Origin: Thiotrichaceae bacterium
Lineage (GTDB): Bacteria; Pseudomonadota; Gammaproteobacteria; Thiotrichales; Thiotrichaceae
Direction of reading: 5' to 3'
Assembly (NCBI GenBank): GCA_023144895.1
Contig: JAGLEV010000051.1
Span: 1 to 64,000, forward strand
Length of the DNA stretch: 64,000 bases
Position 1 is the stretch's first letter. Each line of letters begins with the position of its first letter. The position numbers were made by a program, and so were the translations under genes. A model generated the notes under the pieces. That model searched no databases and was not told where the DNA came from. It saw only the letters and a program-made list of their open reading frames with translations. Shown here in pieces: positions 8,795 to 18,605 of this stretch.

Positions 8795-9883
8795 TTAGAT
8801 AGAGTGATTAGATTGTGACTTTTGTCTAGATATAGCCCATTGTATATGCTCTACTACCCAGCCAGAATGTTGTTTTAACTGGCTCTTTAAGGTCTTTATA
8901 ATAATGGGACGGTAAGGTGAATTACCTAAGGCAATAGCAATATTTCGTTGCCAGCGATCCCAGCCAATGCGACGAATTGCAGAGCCTTCGAGTCGATTTA
9001 AAAACTGCTGTTCAGTCCAGCTAAATAAATCAAGCAAGGTCGCAGTATCTAAATTTTGACGCACGGCAAAATCTGCTAAATCGGACGTTTGTGAAAATCG
9101 ATTCCAAGGGCAAATAAGCTGACAGTCATCACAGCCATAAATACGATTGCCCATTGCTTCTCGAAATTCTTCAGGTATTACTCCCTTGTGTTCAATGGTT
9201 AAATAAGAAATACAGCGTCGTGCATCAACGACATAAGGCTCAACAATTGCCGCAGTAGGGCAAATATCAATACAGGCTGTACAACTTCCACAGTGGTTTT
9301 TTTGTGCTACTGGGCTTTGAAAGGCGATATTAGTATAAATTTCACCAAGAAAAAACCAAGATCCTGAGTCTTTATTAAGAATATTGCTATGTTTTCCTAT
9401 CCAGCCTAAACCTGCTTTTTCTGCAATCGCCTTTTCTAATACAGGCGCACTATCAACAAAGGCACGATAGCTAAAAGATTCTACTTCAGCTGTAATTTTT
9501 TGTGCGAGTTTTTGTAAGCGTTTACGCAGGGTTTTATGGTAATCTCGACCAAGCGCATAACGTGAAATATATGCCAGCTCAGGGTGATTGAGTACCATAA
9601 TAGGATCAACCTGATCAGGGGGTAAATAGTTCATCCGAACACTAATAATACCGAGTGTATTTTCAACGAGTTCAGCAGGGCGGCTACGTTTTGTACCATG
9701 GCGACCCATCCATTCCATATCACCCTGAAAACCCTTATCTAGCCAGCGTATTAACTTCTCTTCTGCAAGACTTAAATCAATATCACTAAAGCCAACATCG
9801 TCAAAACCAAGTTCATTAGCCCATCGGTTAATTTTACTGCTAAGCTCAGTAATATTTAGCTGGCTACTTATGGGTATTGTCAT
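8795..9883 (-). CDS. queG: Epoxyqueuosine reductase
   Basis: Cobalamin-dependent iron-sulfur enzyme that reduces epoxyqueuosine to queuosine in tRNA, the last step of queuosine synthesis. At 362 residues it is of usual length. Two ferredoxin-type cluster motifs are present: CGSCTACIDICP (about residues 197-208) and CDDCQLICPWN (about 251-261). The N-terminal half holds the B12-binding core with the family block SFSYRAFVDSAPVLE. HEAT-like repeats follow at the C-terminus. The ATG at 9883 is the first good start. It diverges from tsaE; in E. coli queG and tsaE are neighbours in the same region (with nnr between them), so the arrangement is a rearranged version of a known order. Confidence 0.96.
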   Translation of the reverse strand: MTIPISSQLNITELSSKINRWANELGFDDVGFSDIDLSLAEEKLIRWLDKGFQGDMEWMGRHGTKRSRPAELVENTLGIISVRMNYLPPDQVDPIMVLNHPELAYISRYALGRDYHKTLRKRLQKLAQKITAEVESFSYRAFVDSAPVLEKAIAEKAGLGWIGKHSNILNKDSGSWFFLGEIYTNIAFQSPVAQKNHCGSCTACIDICPTAAIVEPYVVDARRCISYLTIEHKGVIPEEFREAMGNRIYGCDDCQLICPWNRFSQTSDLADFAVRQNLDTATLLDLFSWTEQQFLNRLEGSAIRRIGWDRWQRNIAIALGNSPYRPIIIKTLKSQLKQHSGWVVEHIQWAISRQKSQSNHSI

Positions 9884-10093
9884 TCAATTAGCGATCTCAT
9901 AATAAAACGGTGATTATACCTGTTAATCGTGCTAACGAACTGAAGCCTAAGCGATAGGTGACTGTTGTTGGCAGGATTTAGCCTGTCAATGATACTAGCT
10001 AAGATGACTTATAGTAAGCTAGATTTTGATAGCAAAAAAGAACATAAGATAGTTATTGATGGCTTAGACTTCACAAGGTGATGAATTAATATT

Positions 10094-10498
10094 ATGGAAT
10101 TATTTTTAGCAGATGAAGAAGCAACGTTACAACTCGGAAAAAGTATTGCCCAGCAATTTTCTTCAGGTGGAGTGATTTTTCTCAACGGTGATTTAGGTGC
10201 AGGGAAGACGACTTTTGTTCGTGGTTTTTTAATGGCGTTTAATTATTATGGTGCAGTGAAAAGTCCTACCTATACTTTGGTCGAACCCTATCATTTAGCT
10301 AGTCGGGAAATTTACCACTTTGATTTATACCGCTTAGGTGATCCAGAAGAACTAGAATATGCTGGTTGTCGAGACTACTTTCATTCACAAGCACTGTGTC
10401 TTATTGAATGGCCTGAGAAGGCTGATGGCTATTTACCTAAAGCTGATCTATCATTGAATTTACACTATCAAGATGAAGGTCGCTTAGCACTTTATTAA
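10094..10498 (+). CDS. tsaE: tRNA threonylcarbamoyladenosine synthesis ATPase TsaE
   Basis: P-loop ATPase that works with TsaB and TsaD to place threonylcarbamoyl on A37 of ANN-decoding tRNAs. The Walker A motif is GDLGAGKTTF (about residues 34-43). The family blocks SPTYTLVEPY (about 56-65) and HFDLYRL (about 73-79) follow, and the CLIEWPEKADGYLP block near the end is also typical. At 134 residues it is slightly shorter than the E. coli protein because the C-terminal tail is cut short. The gene precedes the amidase gene by 154 bases, the same tsaE-amiB order as in E. coli and Pseudomonas. Confidence 0.95.
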   Translation: MELFLADEEATLQLGKSIAQQFSSGGVIFLNGDLGAGKTTFVRGFLMAFNYYGAVKSPTYTLVEPYHLASREIYHFDLYRLGDPEELEYAGCRDYFHSQALCLIEWPEKADGYLPKADLSLNLHYQDEGRLALY

Positions 10499-10652
10499 AA
10501 AATTAGTGCCTAATTTTAACAACTCTTATCTACTAATTTCAGTTGTTTGCGAGATATACCTAAAAACTACTTGAAATTAGTTCTATAATGCTATTTACTA
10601 TAATTAATCCTACGTTCATACACTAATTAACTACCAATAATCGATTTTAACA

Positions 10653-12059
10653 ATGTTCCTATCCTCACAAAATAAAAAATATATACGATGGTTCACTGCT
10701 ACTCTTTGTGCCTCAATACTTTCTGTATCACTGGGTTTTCAAGTCTATGCTGATGATAGTTTGCTTCAGTCAGATGTGAAAATAACGGATAAAACGGTTT
10801 ATTTTTCATTTTCAAAACCTGTTAAATATAGAACCTTTGCATTAAAATCACCACACCGTATTGTACTGGATGTTCTCGAGACTAAAGGTAAATTTAACTT
10901 AGTGGGTCAACAGCCAAAATTTCTAAAAAGTGTGCGTCATGCTCAACACAATGGCAACTTGCGAATAGTTTTTGATGTCACTCAGGAAATAGAACCTCAA
11001 GTGACTTTGCGCGGGCGTAACTTAGTACTTTTACTTAACCCTGAAAAAGCTAAACCTGCTGTTAAACAGGTAGTAAAGGTTGTTCCAAAACCAGAAAAAC
11101 CTGTTGTAAAAGTTGCTCCAAAACCAGCGAAAGCTGTAAAGCGAAGAGTTCCCGTTCAATTACAAAGACGAAGAGTAAGGCGTAATAGTAATTTTGTTAT
11201 TGCTATCGATGCAGGGCATGGTGGTCGAGATTCTGGTGCCGTTGGATCCAAGGGTACTTTAGAGAAAACCGTGGTTCTACAAATTGCAAAACGCTTAAAG
11301 CGCCTATTAGATAAGGCTCCAAATATGCGTGGTGTATTGATTCGCTCAGGTGACTACTATATTCCACTGCGTGAACGTATGGAAATTGCGAGACAAAAGA
11401 AAGCCGATTTATTTATCTCTATTCATGCTGATGCCAATCCTAACAAACACCTGAAAGGCTCTTCAGTTTTTATTCTTTCTGAAAAGGGTGCGTCTAGTGA
11501 AGCAGCCCGCTGGTTAGCATCGAATGAGAATCGCTATGAGAACAAGCTGGGTAATATAAAACTGAGTAATAAAGACTCTGTATCGACAATGTTAATGGGC
11601 TTATCACAAGATGCAACGATTGATAATAGCCTTAGCTTAGCGAAGAATATTTTATCGGAGCTTCGACAGGTAACAAAGCTATTACGTAACCGAGTAGAGA
11701 GTGCTGCATTTGTTGTTTTGAAATCACCTGATATTCCTTCTATTTTAATTGAAACTGCTTTTATTAGTAATCCTTATGAAGAAAGGAGATTGAGAACAAG
11801 TTACTATCAAAACAAGCTAGCAGGAGCGATTTATAAAGGTATTTTTCGTTTTAAACGATCCCAGATTGCGGGTCATAACATGCCCGTAGTTGCCTTGAAT
11901 AATTACTTTGTTATTAATACTCACACTGTGAAATCAGGTGATTCGATTTCTGGTATTGCTCGTCGATATGGTGTTAGCCAGAGAAACTTAAGTAATCGGA
12001 ATAAGGTTTATAAAAATCATATTCGTATTGGACAGAAGCTTAAGATTCCTTCGAGTTAA
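10653..12059 (+). CDS. amiB: N-acetylmuramoyl-L-alanine amidase (AMIN + Amidase_3 + LysM)
   Basis: Periplasmic zinc amidase that cleaves the stem peptide from peptidoglycan during daughter-cell separation. Order in the 468 residues: signal peptide to about residue 34 (ending VYA); AMIN domain about 36-130 for septal targeting; a Lys/Pro/Val-rich linker about 131-172 with PKPEKPVVKV-type repeats; Amidase_3 about 177-402, with the zinc ligand regions IAIDAGHGG, a glutamate in TLEKTVV, LFISIHADAN and ILIETAFISN; and a LysM peptidoglycan-binding domain about 420-465 (VKSGDSISGIARRYGVSQRN). A LysM tail occurs in Pseudomonas-type AmiB and is absent in E. coli. The position after tsaE supports amiB. 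A strong terminator follows at once. Confidence 0.95.
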   Translation: MFLSSQNKKYIRWFTATLCASILSVSLGFQVYADDSLLQSDVKITDKTVYFSFSKPVKYRTFALKSPHRIVLDVLETKGKFNLVGQQPKFLKSVRHAQHNGNLRIVFDVTQEIEPQVTLRGRNLVLLLNPEKAKPAVKQVVKVVPKPEKPVVKVAPKPAKAVKRRVPVQLQRRRVRRNSNFVIAIDAGHGGRDSGAVGSKGTLEKTVVLQIAKRLKRLLDKAPNMRGVLIRSGDYYIPLRERMEIARQKKADLFISIHADANPNKHLKGSSVFILSEKGASSEAARWLASNENRYENKLGNIKLSNKDSVSTMLMGLSQDATIDNSLSLAKNILSELRQVTKLLRNRVESAAFVVLKSPDIPSILIETAFISNPYEERRLRTSYYQNKLAGAIYKGIFRFKRSQIAGHNMPVVALNNYFVINTHTVKSGDSISGIARRYGVSQRNLSNRNKVYKNHIRIGQKLKIPSS

Positions 12060-12084
12060 TTCTTTAGGACTTCGTTGTGACCTT

Positions 12085-12110
12085 GGCCATAGTTTACTAT
12101 GGCCTTTTTT
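12085..12110 (+). terminator. Rho-independent terminator after the amidase gene
   Basis: Perfect 8-bp stem GGCCATAG / CTATGGCC with loop TTTA, followed directly by six T. It lies 26 bases after the amidase stop. Confidence 0.92.
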
Positions 12111-12196
12111 ATGTCTGACTTTCCTTCTGTTGATAATAAGTACGTATTAATAAAGTAACAAGCGTAGATTTTGGTTTAATCCTTACTATTGAAGTA

Positions 12197-12220
12197 TTAC
12201 TGTAACAATACTTACTGTAA
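12197..12220. promoter_or_regulatory. Paired TTACTGTAA palindromes (operator-like)
   Basis: The 9-base palindrome TTACTGTAA occurs at 12197-12205 and again at 12212-12220, centres 15 bases apart, 20 bases before the ATG of the ATPase gene. AAGTATT / AATACTT also forms an inverted repeat over 12192-12213. Two identical symmetric sites so close to a start look like a repressor operator, but no regulator is encoded next to it. Confidence 0.45.
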
Positions 12221-12240
12221 TAAATGCTACAATAATAATT

Positions 12241-13560
12241 ATGAAATTCTATAATCGTGAAACAGAAAGTAAACAGTTACTAAAATGGTCTCAGCAAGCT
12301 GAAGAAGGACAGTCAAGCCTAACTCTTCTTGTAGGTCGTCGTCGCGTGGGGAAAACGGCTTTACTCCAACAGACTTTTCACAATAAAAAAGCACTGTATT
12401 TATTTATATCACGAAAATCAGAACCTTTGCTTTGTGAAGAGTTTGCCAATCAAATACGCATACAGCTAAATATTCCCATCTTTGGTGAACCCAAGCAATT
12501 ACGCGATATTCTATCCATATTATTTGACTATACAAAACAGCAACCTTTAACGCTAATATTGGATGAGTTTCAAGATATTATCCGCCTAAATAATGGTTTT
12601 TTCTCAGACTTACAGAACCTTTGGGATCAACATCATTCAAACAGCCATATGCACCTGATTTGTTGCGGATCACTTTATTCATTGATGACTAAACTCTTTC
12701 AGGATAGCAAAGAGCCGTTATTTGGTCGTGCCGATAATCGTCTCAACCTACAGCCTTTAAAGCCACTCTATATTGCAGAGCTATTACAAGATCAGCAACG
12801 TTTTAGTACTGAGAATTGGCTAACATGGTACACATTAAGCGGTGGCGTGCCTAAGTATTTGGAATGGCTTTCTAGAACGGATAGTAATAGTGATTTATGG
12901 TCGCAATGGCTAAGTGAGCATAGTCTGGTTATTGAAGAAGGAAAGTATCGCCTTGTAGAAGAATTTGGCGGTGAACAAAATACCTACTTCTCAATTCTTG
13001 CCTGTATTGCCAATGGAAAGACTAGTCGCAGTCAAATTGAATCCATACTGGAAATATCAGTCGGTCCTTATTTGCAACGACTAGAAAAAGAGTTTGAGAT
13101 TATTCAACGTATCACACCTGTTTTTGCTAAGCCTAATAGCCGCCAAGTCAAGTACCGTATCCAAGATGCTTTTTTAAGCTTCTGGTTTCGCTTTGTACAT
13201 CATTACCGTAGTGCGGTTGAGATTGGAAACTTTGAATTTCTACAACAAATGATCCAGCGTGATTTTTCTAGCTACAGTGGCGTTTGGTTAGAACGATTAT
13301 TTCAAGAGCAACTTGCCAATACAGGGCAATATAATGTTATCGGTAACTATTGGGAAGCAGGTAACAAAAATGAAATTGATATTGTTGCTGTCAACGAACT
13401 TGATAAAACTGTATTGATTGCAGAGATTAAGCGAAACCCTAGACGTATTCGCCTTGGTCAGTTAAAAGAAAAAGCGGTTAAACTTGAGCGGCAGATGAAG
13501 GGGTATAGCTTTGAGTACCGTGGCTTATCTTTGGATGATTTATTCGTAGAAAATATCTAA
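12241..13560 (+). CDS. AAA-family ATPase with C-terminal DUF234 nuclease-like domain
   Basis: 439-residue member of the prokaryotic ATPase_2 / DUF234 family (COG1672 type). Walker A is GRRRVGKT (residues 32-39) and Walker B is LTLILDEFQD (about 99-108). A winged-helix region follows near 255-300. The C-terminal domain carries EIDIVAVNE ... LIAEIK (about residues 380-400), the acidic/lysine signature of a PD-(D/E)xK nuclease fold. Proteins of this family are scattered in bacteria and archaea, often near mobile or defence genes. Biochemical roles are mostly unknown. The gene stands alone between a terminator and the glycan cluster. Two operator-like palindromes sit in front of the start. Confidence 0.85.
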   Translation: MKFYNRETESKQLLKWSQQAEEGQSSLTLLVGRRRVGKTALLQQTFHNKKALYLFISRKSEPLLCEEFANQIRIQLNIPIFGEPKQLRDILSILFDYTKQQPLTLILDEFQDIIRLNNGFFSDLQNLWDQHHSNSHMHLICCGSLYSLMTKLFQDSKEPLFGRADNRLNLQPLKPLYIAELLQDQQRFSTENWLTWYTLSGGVPKYLEWLSRTDSNSDLWSQWLSEHSLVIEEGKYRLVEEFGGEQNTYFSILACIANGKTSRSQIESILEISVGPYLQRLEKEFEIIQRITPVFAKPNSRQVKYRIQDAFLSFWFRFVHHYRSAVEIGNFEFLQQMIQRDFSSYSGVWLERLFQEQLANTGQYNVIGNYWEAGNKNEIDIVAVNELDKTVLIAEIKRNPRRIRLGQLKEKAVKLERQMKGYSFEYRGLSLDDLFVENI

Positions 13561-13888
13561 AACCCTCTAATATTTTATCGGATGGCTAGAGCTGTTAAAT
13601 AAGTTAACAACGCTAGAGCCTCGTAACTAGATGAACATAGTAGAATTATTATGCCATTGTGCGTGCGTAGAATATAGAGATGTCCAATCAGTTTCAGCAG
13701 ACACTTAAGGTTTAAAACTCTACCGTTCGATGAGGAAGCTCTTCCTTATCTGAATAAATATTGTATTACTAGTATTCCTAGCACATAAAATATATTTAAG
13801 AATCTAATTAATGTGCTTGTTTATGCCGCACTGGGCTTGCATGAAATATTGCAATACACGGCTTGTATGGAAAACATGGATACCAATA
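13561..13888. other. Leader region of the polysaccharide cluster
   Basis: About 330 bases upstream of the UDP-sugar dehydrogenase start. It contains a short TGTTAA / TTAACA hairpin near 13592-13608 and otherwise no gene with a ribosome-binding site. I see no JUMPstart (ops) element. The cluster promoter is presumably here but I cannot fix its boxes with confidence. Confidence 0.45.
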
Positions 13889-15163
13889 ATGAAATTAGAA
13901 AATCCAACCCTAGGTATTATCGGACTGGGTTATGTGGGATTACCTCTTGCCGTTGAATTTGGCAAAATCCTTACTACCATTGGCTTTGATATTAATCACT
14001 CTAGAATTAATGCGTTACGATCAAATAAAGACAGTACATTAGAAGTTGATCCTGAAGACTTAATCAATGCAAAACAACTCTCCTATACAACAGAGATAGC
14101 AGACCTACAGGATTGCTCTATCTTTATAGTTACCGTTCCAACACCGATTGATAGCCATAATTGTCCTGATTTAACCCCACTAATCAAAGCGAGTGAAACA
14201 GTGGGTAAAGTATTGAGTCAAGACAGTATCGTGATTTATGAATCGACTGTTTACCCTGGCGCTACCGAAGAAGTTTGTGTACCGATTTTAGAAAAACATT
14301 CAGGGCTTACGTTTAATAAAGGTTTTTATGTCGGTTATAGCCCTGAAAGAATCAATCCAGGGGATAAATTACATCGCCTCCCCTCTATTACCAAAGTCAC
14401 CTCTGGGTCAACGCCTGAAATAGCTGATTTAGTGGATGAACTCTATAACCGAATCATTACAGCAGGTACACACAAAGCTAGCACCATTAAAGTGGCAGAA
14501 GCAGCGAAGGTTATTGAAAACACCCAACGTGATATTAATATTGCTTTAATTAATGAACTCGCAATGATTTTTGCACGTTTGAATATTAATACAGAAGACG
14601 TACTAGAAGCGGCAGGATCAAAATGGAACTTCTTACCCTTTCGTCCAGGTTTAGTCGGTGGGCATTGTATTGGTGTTGATCCTTATTACTTGACTCATAA
14701 AGCCATTGAAGTGGGTTACAACCCTGAAATTATTCTAGCAGGGCGGCGACTCAATGACCAAATGGGTCGCTATATTGCAGACCAAGTGGTGCGATTAATG
14801 ACTCAAAAACGCATTCATGTTGTGGATAGCAATATTTTAATTATGGGACTGACATTCAAAGAAAATTGTCCCGATTTACGCAACACCCGTGTTGTTGATG
14901 TGCATGAATCCTTGGCAGATTATCATTGTAACATTGATATTTATGATCCTTGGGTTGATGTAGAGGAAGCACATAAGGAATACGGTATTACTCTGATTTC
15001 AGAGCCAGCAATCGACACTTATGATGCCGTTATTTTGGCGGTGGCTCATGATGAATTTAAATCATTGGGCTTGAATGCAATCAAACAATTTACTAAAAAT
15101 AACCATGTTATCTATGACATAAAATACATCCTAGATAGCAATGAAGTCGACGGAAGATTATAA
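13889..15163 (+). CDS. tviB: UDP-N-acetylglucosamine 6-dehydrogenase (TviB/WbpO-like)
   Basis: NAD-dependent four-electron nucleotide-sugar dehydrogenase, expected to convert UDP-GlcNAc (or UDP-GalNAc) to the uronic acid. It has 424 residues from the ATG at 13889. A longer frame from 13811 would add 26 residues that do not belong to the family and sit before the Rossmann strand. [16 protein letters not shown] (about residues 8-23) binds NAD. TVPTPID and [12 protein letters not shown] are family blocks, and [18 protein letters not shown] holds the catalytic cysteine. The C-terminal domain includes [17 protein letters not shown]. The epimerase starts 1 base after its stop, the same pair as tviB-tviC of Vi-antigen synthesis, which supports the substrate call. 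Confidence 0.9.
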   Translation: MKLENPTLGIIGLGYVGLPLAVEFGKILTTIGFDINHSRINALRSNKDSTLEVDPEDLINAKQLSYTTEIADLQDCSIFIVTVPTPIDSHNCPDLTPLIKASETVGKVLSQDSIVIYESTVYPGATEEVCVPILEKHSGLTFNKGFYVGYSPERINPGDKLHRLPSITKVTSGSTPEIADLVDELYNRIITAGTHKASTIKVAEAAKVIENTQRDINIALINELAMIFARLNINTEDVLEAAGSKWNFLPFRPGLVGGHCIGVDPYYLTHKAIEVGYNPEIILAGRRLNDQMGRYIADQVVRLMTQKRIHVVDSNILIMGLTFKENCPDLRNTRVVDVHESLADYHCNIDIYDPWVDVEEAHKEYGITLISEPAIDTYDAVILAVAHDEFKSLGLNAIKQFTKNNHVIYDIKYILDSNEVDGRL

Positions 15164-15164
15164 A

Positions 15165-16199
15165 ATGACAGCTTATCACTCATGCTTAGCAGCACTAAAA
15201 CACACTCAATCAACATGGCTTGTAACGGGGGTTGCAGGTTTTATTGGTTCTAACTTACTGGAAGTTCTATTACGTCATGGACAAAAAGTTGTTGGTCTTG
15301 ATAATTTTTCTACAGGATACTCACATAATGTGGGTATGGCATTAGCCGATAGTGGTTTAACCGTAGAACAAGTGGAAGAACAGTTTACCTTTATTGAAGG
15401 TGATATTTGTAATATTGATGATTGTCATAAGGCTTGTGAAGGTGTGGACTATATTTTGCATCAGGCGGCTTTAGGCTCAGTGCCACGCTCTATAGAAGAT
15501 CCTGCTCGTACCAATAATACGAATATCAATGGCTTTCTTAATATGCTGATTGCAGCACGAGATGCCAGTGTTAGACGTTTTGTGTATGCCGCTTCTAGTT
15601 CAACTTATGGGGATCATCCTGACCTACCTAAAGTTGAGGAGAATATTGGTAATCCACTCAGCCCTTATGCGGTAACAAAATATGTTAATGAGCTTTATGC
15701 TAATGTTTTTGCTACTACTTATGGCTTAGAGAGTATTGGTTTACGTTATTTTAATATCTTTGGTAAACGTCAAGATCCACAAGGAGCTTATGCAGCGGTG
15801 ATTCCGAAATGGGTGAATAGCCTGCTAAAGAATGAGCCTGTTTATATTAATGGTGATGGTGAGACCTCACGTGATTTTTGTTATATCGATAATACCGTGC
15901 AAGCCAATATATTAGCGGCTTTGTCTCCAAGTGAGGCTGCTAATAAAACTTACAATGTTGCTCTACATGATCGTACTAGCTTGAATGAGCTTTATGCTTT
16001 AATCGTTGAGCGTTTACAGCAACGGGGAATACCTCTTGAAGGGGTTGCACCCATGTATAGAGATTTTCGTGCAGGTGATGTGCGTCATTCTTTAGCAGAT
16101 ATTAGCAAAGCTAAAAAGAATCTAGGTTATCAGCCAAGTCATCGCATTATGCAGGGTTTGGATGAATCGATGGATTGGTATATTGCGGATTTAAGCTAA
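15165..16199 (+). CDS. tviC: UDP-N-acetylhexosamine C4-epimerase (TviC/WbpP-like)
   Basis: Extended SDR epimerase of 344 residues. [14 protein letters not shown] (about residues 20-33) is the NAD-binding motif, GLDNFSTGY follows strand two, ASSSTYGD contains the catalytic Ser/Thr, and YAVTK is the YxxxK pair. [14 protein letters not shown] is the family block typical of UDP-GlcNAc / UDP-GlcNAcA C4-epimerases. I use the ATG at 15165, which has GGAAG about 8 bases upstream, instead of an earlier frame start at 15141 inside the previous gene. With the dehydrogenase it would supply UDP-GalNAcA to the glycosyltransferase. The exact hexosamine is inferred from the pair, not from the sequence alone. 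Confidence 0.9.
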   Translation: MTAYHSCLAALKHTQSTWLVTGVAGFIGSNLLEVLLRHGQKVVGLDNFSTGYSHNVGMALADSGLTVEQVEEQFTFIEGDICNIDDCHKACEGVDYILHQAALGSVPRSIEDPARTNNTNINGFLNMLIAARDASVRRFVYAASSSTYGDHPDLPKVEENIGNPLSPYAVTKYVNELYANVFATTYGLESIGLRYFNIFGKRQDPQGAYAAVIPKWVNSLLKNEPVYINGDGETSRDFCYIDNTVQANILAALSPSEAANKTYNVALHDRTSLNELYALIVERLQQRGIPLEGVAPMYRDFRAGDVRHSLADISKAKKNLGYQPSHRIMQGLDESMDWYIADLS

Positions 16200-16210
16200 G
16201 GTAGCCTGTC

Positions 16211-17305
16211 ATGAGTCAAAAACGTGTCATTATTTTTACTGCAAAATTAGAAATGGGCGGAGCGGAGCGGGTTGCTTCTGTTTTTGCAAATTACTGGGCA
16301 GCTCAGCAGTGGGATGTTATGTTGCTGACTCAAGCGGGCATAGCAACAGATTTTTATGAGTTACATCCAGAGGTTGAACGCAAAACTTTAAACCTATTAG
16401 ATGAGTCTGCTAGTTTGCGTGCCTCTTTAACACAAAATTATCAGCGTATACGCAAACTTAGGATGATATTTAAAAGCTATCGTCCTGATGCTGTGGTGAG
16501 CTTATTACCCCAATCGAATATATTAGCGATTATTTCATCATTTGGTTTCTCTCATAAGGTGATTGTTTCTGAACGATCCAACCCAGCACAAGATCCCTTA
16601 GATAATATTTGGCAACAGGCTAGAAAAAGAGTGTATCGCTTTGCTGATACTGTCGTTTTACAGTCTTCAGGTGTCCTAAGCTGGGCAACTGATTTTATTC
16701 CTAACAATAAGATAAAGATTATCCCCAATCCTGTTATTAGTGATTTTAAACTTGATAAGCAACATGATTATCAACTGCCTTCAGGTCAAAAAGTGATTGC
16801 AATGGGACGATTATCTCGTGAAAAAAACTATGATCAATTAATCTTGGCTTTTGCATTAATCGCAGACCAAGTTCCGACAGCCCACTTGGTTATTTTAGGT
16901 GAGGGTGTAGAGCGAGAGAATTTGGAAAAAATCATCAAGGCGAATGGCTTAGATCAAAGAGTTCACTTGCCAGGTAAAATTAATCACCCCCATGCCCTAG
17001 TAGCAAAAGCAGATATCATTGCTTTAAGTTCTGAATATGAAGGTTTTCCCAATGCTTTATTAGAAGGAATGGCACTAGGACTACCAGCTATAAGCTATGA
17101 CTGCCCGCATGGCCCTGCCGACCTTATAGAAGAGGGTAAATCAGGTTATCTTATACCCGTTGGTCATATTGAAAAAATGTCAGGGGCTATGTATAAATTA
17201 TTAACAAACCAGTCCTTATTGACAAAAATGGCACTCACAGCAAGTCAAGTAAAACAGCGTTATGCAACCCCTGCAATTATGCAGCAATGGGAAGCCCTCA
17301 TGTAG
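16211..17305 (+). CDS. Glycosyltransferase family 4-type
   Basis: 364-residue GT-B fold glycosyltransferase, cytoplasmic face of the inner membrane. The N-terminal MGGAERV (about residues 17-23) is the phosphate-loop-like glycine motif. The C-terminal half begins at VIAMGRLSREKNYDQLI (about 196-212) and ends with SEYEGFPNALLEGMALGLP, which holds the E-x7-E sugar-nucleotide site. Closest in look to amylovoran/GalNAc-GalNAc-PP-undecaprenol transferases of GT4. It is 11 bases after the epimerase and 37 before the ligase gene, so it is part of the same operon. The donor may be the GalNAcA made upstream. Confidence 0.88.
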   Translation: MSQKRVIIFTAKLEMGGAERVASVFANYWAAQQWDVMLLTQAGIATDFYELHPEVERKTLNLLDESASLRASLTQNYQRIRKLRMIFKSYRPDAVVSLLPQSNILAIISSFGFSHKVIVSERSNPAQDPLDNIWQQARKRVYRFADTVVLQSSGVLSWATDFIPNNKIKIIPNPVISDFKLDKQHDYQLPSGQKVIAMGRLSREKNYDQLILAFALIADQVPTAHLVILGEGVERENLEKIIKANGLDQRVHLPGKINHPHALVAKADIIALSSEYEGFPNALLEGMALGLPAISYDCPHGPADLIEEGKSGYLIPVGHIEKMSGAMYKLLTNQSLLTKMALTASQVKQRYATPAIMQQWEALM

Positions 17306-17342
17306 AATTTCATTGGGTAAACCCTATCGAGGCTAGGTCGTT

Positions 17343-18605
17343 ATGTTAGATCGTGTTAAACAGTTTACCCTATTTATTATTGTCTTTGCTTTTTGTAGTA
17401 ATGCCTATCTTGCTTTATGGATAATGTACCCTGATATCCAAGAAAAATATTGGTTTTTACTTGTCTTTGTCGTTTCTATTACTTTTTTTGTTTTAAAGCC
17501 AAGTGAAGCATTGAATCAGATGACTCCCCCTGTCTTTCTCTGGATTATACTTTTTATCATTTCTACGGTCATTGCTTTTATTTTTTCATCACAAAGTGAC
17601 TTTGTTAAAGACCTTGTCGAGTTCTTGACGAAAGCTATTAGCCTCTTTATTGGTATCTTTATTATCACGAGTAATAATAAAATATTATTAGGAGCACTTT
17701 ATTCCTTACTTGCTGTGGCTATTTTTGGCAGCCTGATGAATATCGCTGAGTTTTTCATTGCGGATTTAAGTTGGTCTTATATTCCTAGTCGTATGTCTGG
17801 ATGGTATGTTAATCCAAATATATCAGGCAAGTTCTTAGTAATGAGCTTAATATTTTCTAGTATTATTACACCAAGAAAATACTTTTGGCCACTGGTTGTA
17901 TTAGTTTCTATTGGTGTTCTATTAACCTTTAGTCGAACAAGCTGGCTTGGACTATTTATTGCCGTACTAGGTCTTAGTTTTATTCGCAATATTAAGCCGG
18001 GTGAGAGGGTTAATTTACTCGATATAAAACCCTCTAGCTTTATTGCATTATTTTTTGCGGGACTTGTAGGGTCTGTATTAGTTTATTTTTTGCTAAGTGG
18101 TCAAATTGGAGAGTTCATTCAGGGAACTTTATTTGAGTCTTACTTGTCTCAAGATGTGATTTCTAGGATTAATGGCGATTTTACTGATGATTCGGCAAAT
18201 GAGCGTTTACAAGTATTTCTTAGTGCATTAACCGTTGGTATGGAGAATCCCTTAACGGGAGCAGGACTAGCCTATACCTATGAGTGGCAGTACCCTGTTG
18301 GTCCTCATAATGACTATGTTCTATTATTTGCTGAACGAGGAATCTTAGGGCTTATTTCTTACCTTTGGTTACTTGCTATTATTTGGATAACGGGTAGTTC
18401 TTATTCTCGCCTATATGTGGCAGTGTTAGCTTTTTCTAGTATTGCAACCCATAATACTTTTGAGCAACCTGCAACTTATTTATTTATTGCGATTGCCTTA
18501 TTGCTGAATAACAGCACGATTCAAGAATTAATGAGAATAAAAGTCAGTAATAAAACGATTAATCCTATACAGAATAGGCAGGTTATTTCAGGAATAAGCT
18601 ACTAA
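17343..18605 (+). CDS. O-antigen ligase / Wzy-type polymerase
   Basis: Polytopic inner-membrane protein of 420 residues with about ten to twelve hydrophobic segments. The Wzy_C / O-antigen-ligase domain is seen in TFSRTSWLGLFIAVLG (about residues 195-210) and the large periplasmic loop ends in NPLTGAGL ... PVGPHNDYVLLFAERG (about 304-331), where the Arg and His residues of the family sit. It would either polymerise or transfer the glycan made by the preceding genes. WaaL and Wzy cannot be separated from sequence alone. It is the last gene of the cluster; no flippase, initiating transferase or chain-length regulator is nearby. Confidence 0.85.
   Translation: MLDRVKQFTLFIIVFAFCSNAYLALWIMYPDIQEKYWFLLVFVVSITFFVLKPSEALNQMTPPVFLWIILFIISTVIAFIFSSQSDFVKDLVEFLTKAISLFIGIFIITSNNKILLGALYSLLAVAIFGSLMNIAEFFIADLSWSYIPSRMSGWYVNPNISGKFLVMSLIFSSIITPRKYFWPLVVLVSIGVLLTFSRTSWLGLFIAVLGLSFIRNIKPGERVNLLDIKPSSFIALFFAGLVGSVLVYFLLSGQIGEFIQGTLFESYLSQDVISRINGDFTDDSANERLQVFLSALTVGMENPLTGAGLAYTYEWQYPVGPHNDYVLLFAERGILGLISYLWLLAIIWITGSSYSRLYVAVLAFSSIATHNTFEQPATYLFIAIALLLNNSTIQELMRIKVSNKTINPIQNRQVISGISY

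Noticed and set aside
13811-13888. Longer N-terminus of the UDP-sugar dehydrogenase from 13811
   Set aside because: The extra 26 residues are Cys/Trp-rich, unlike any dehydrogenase N-terminus; the ATG at 13889 gives the normal family start.
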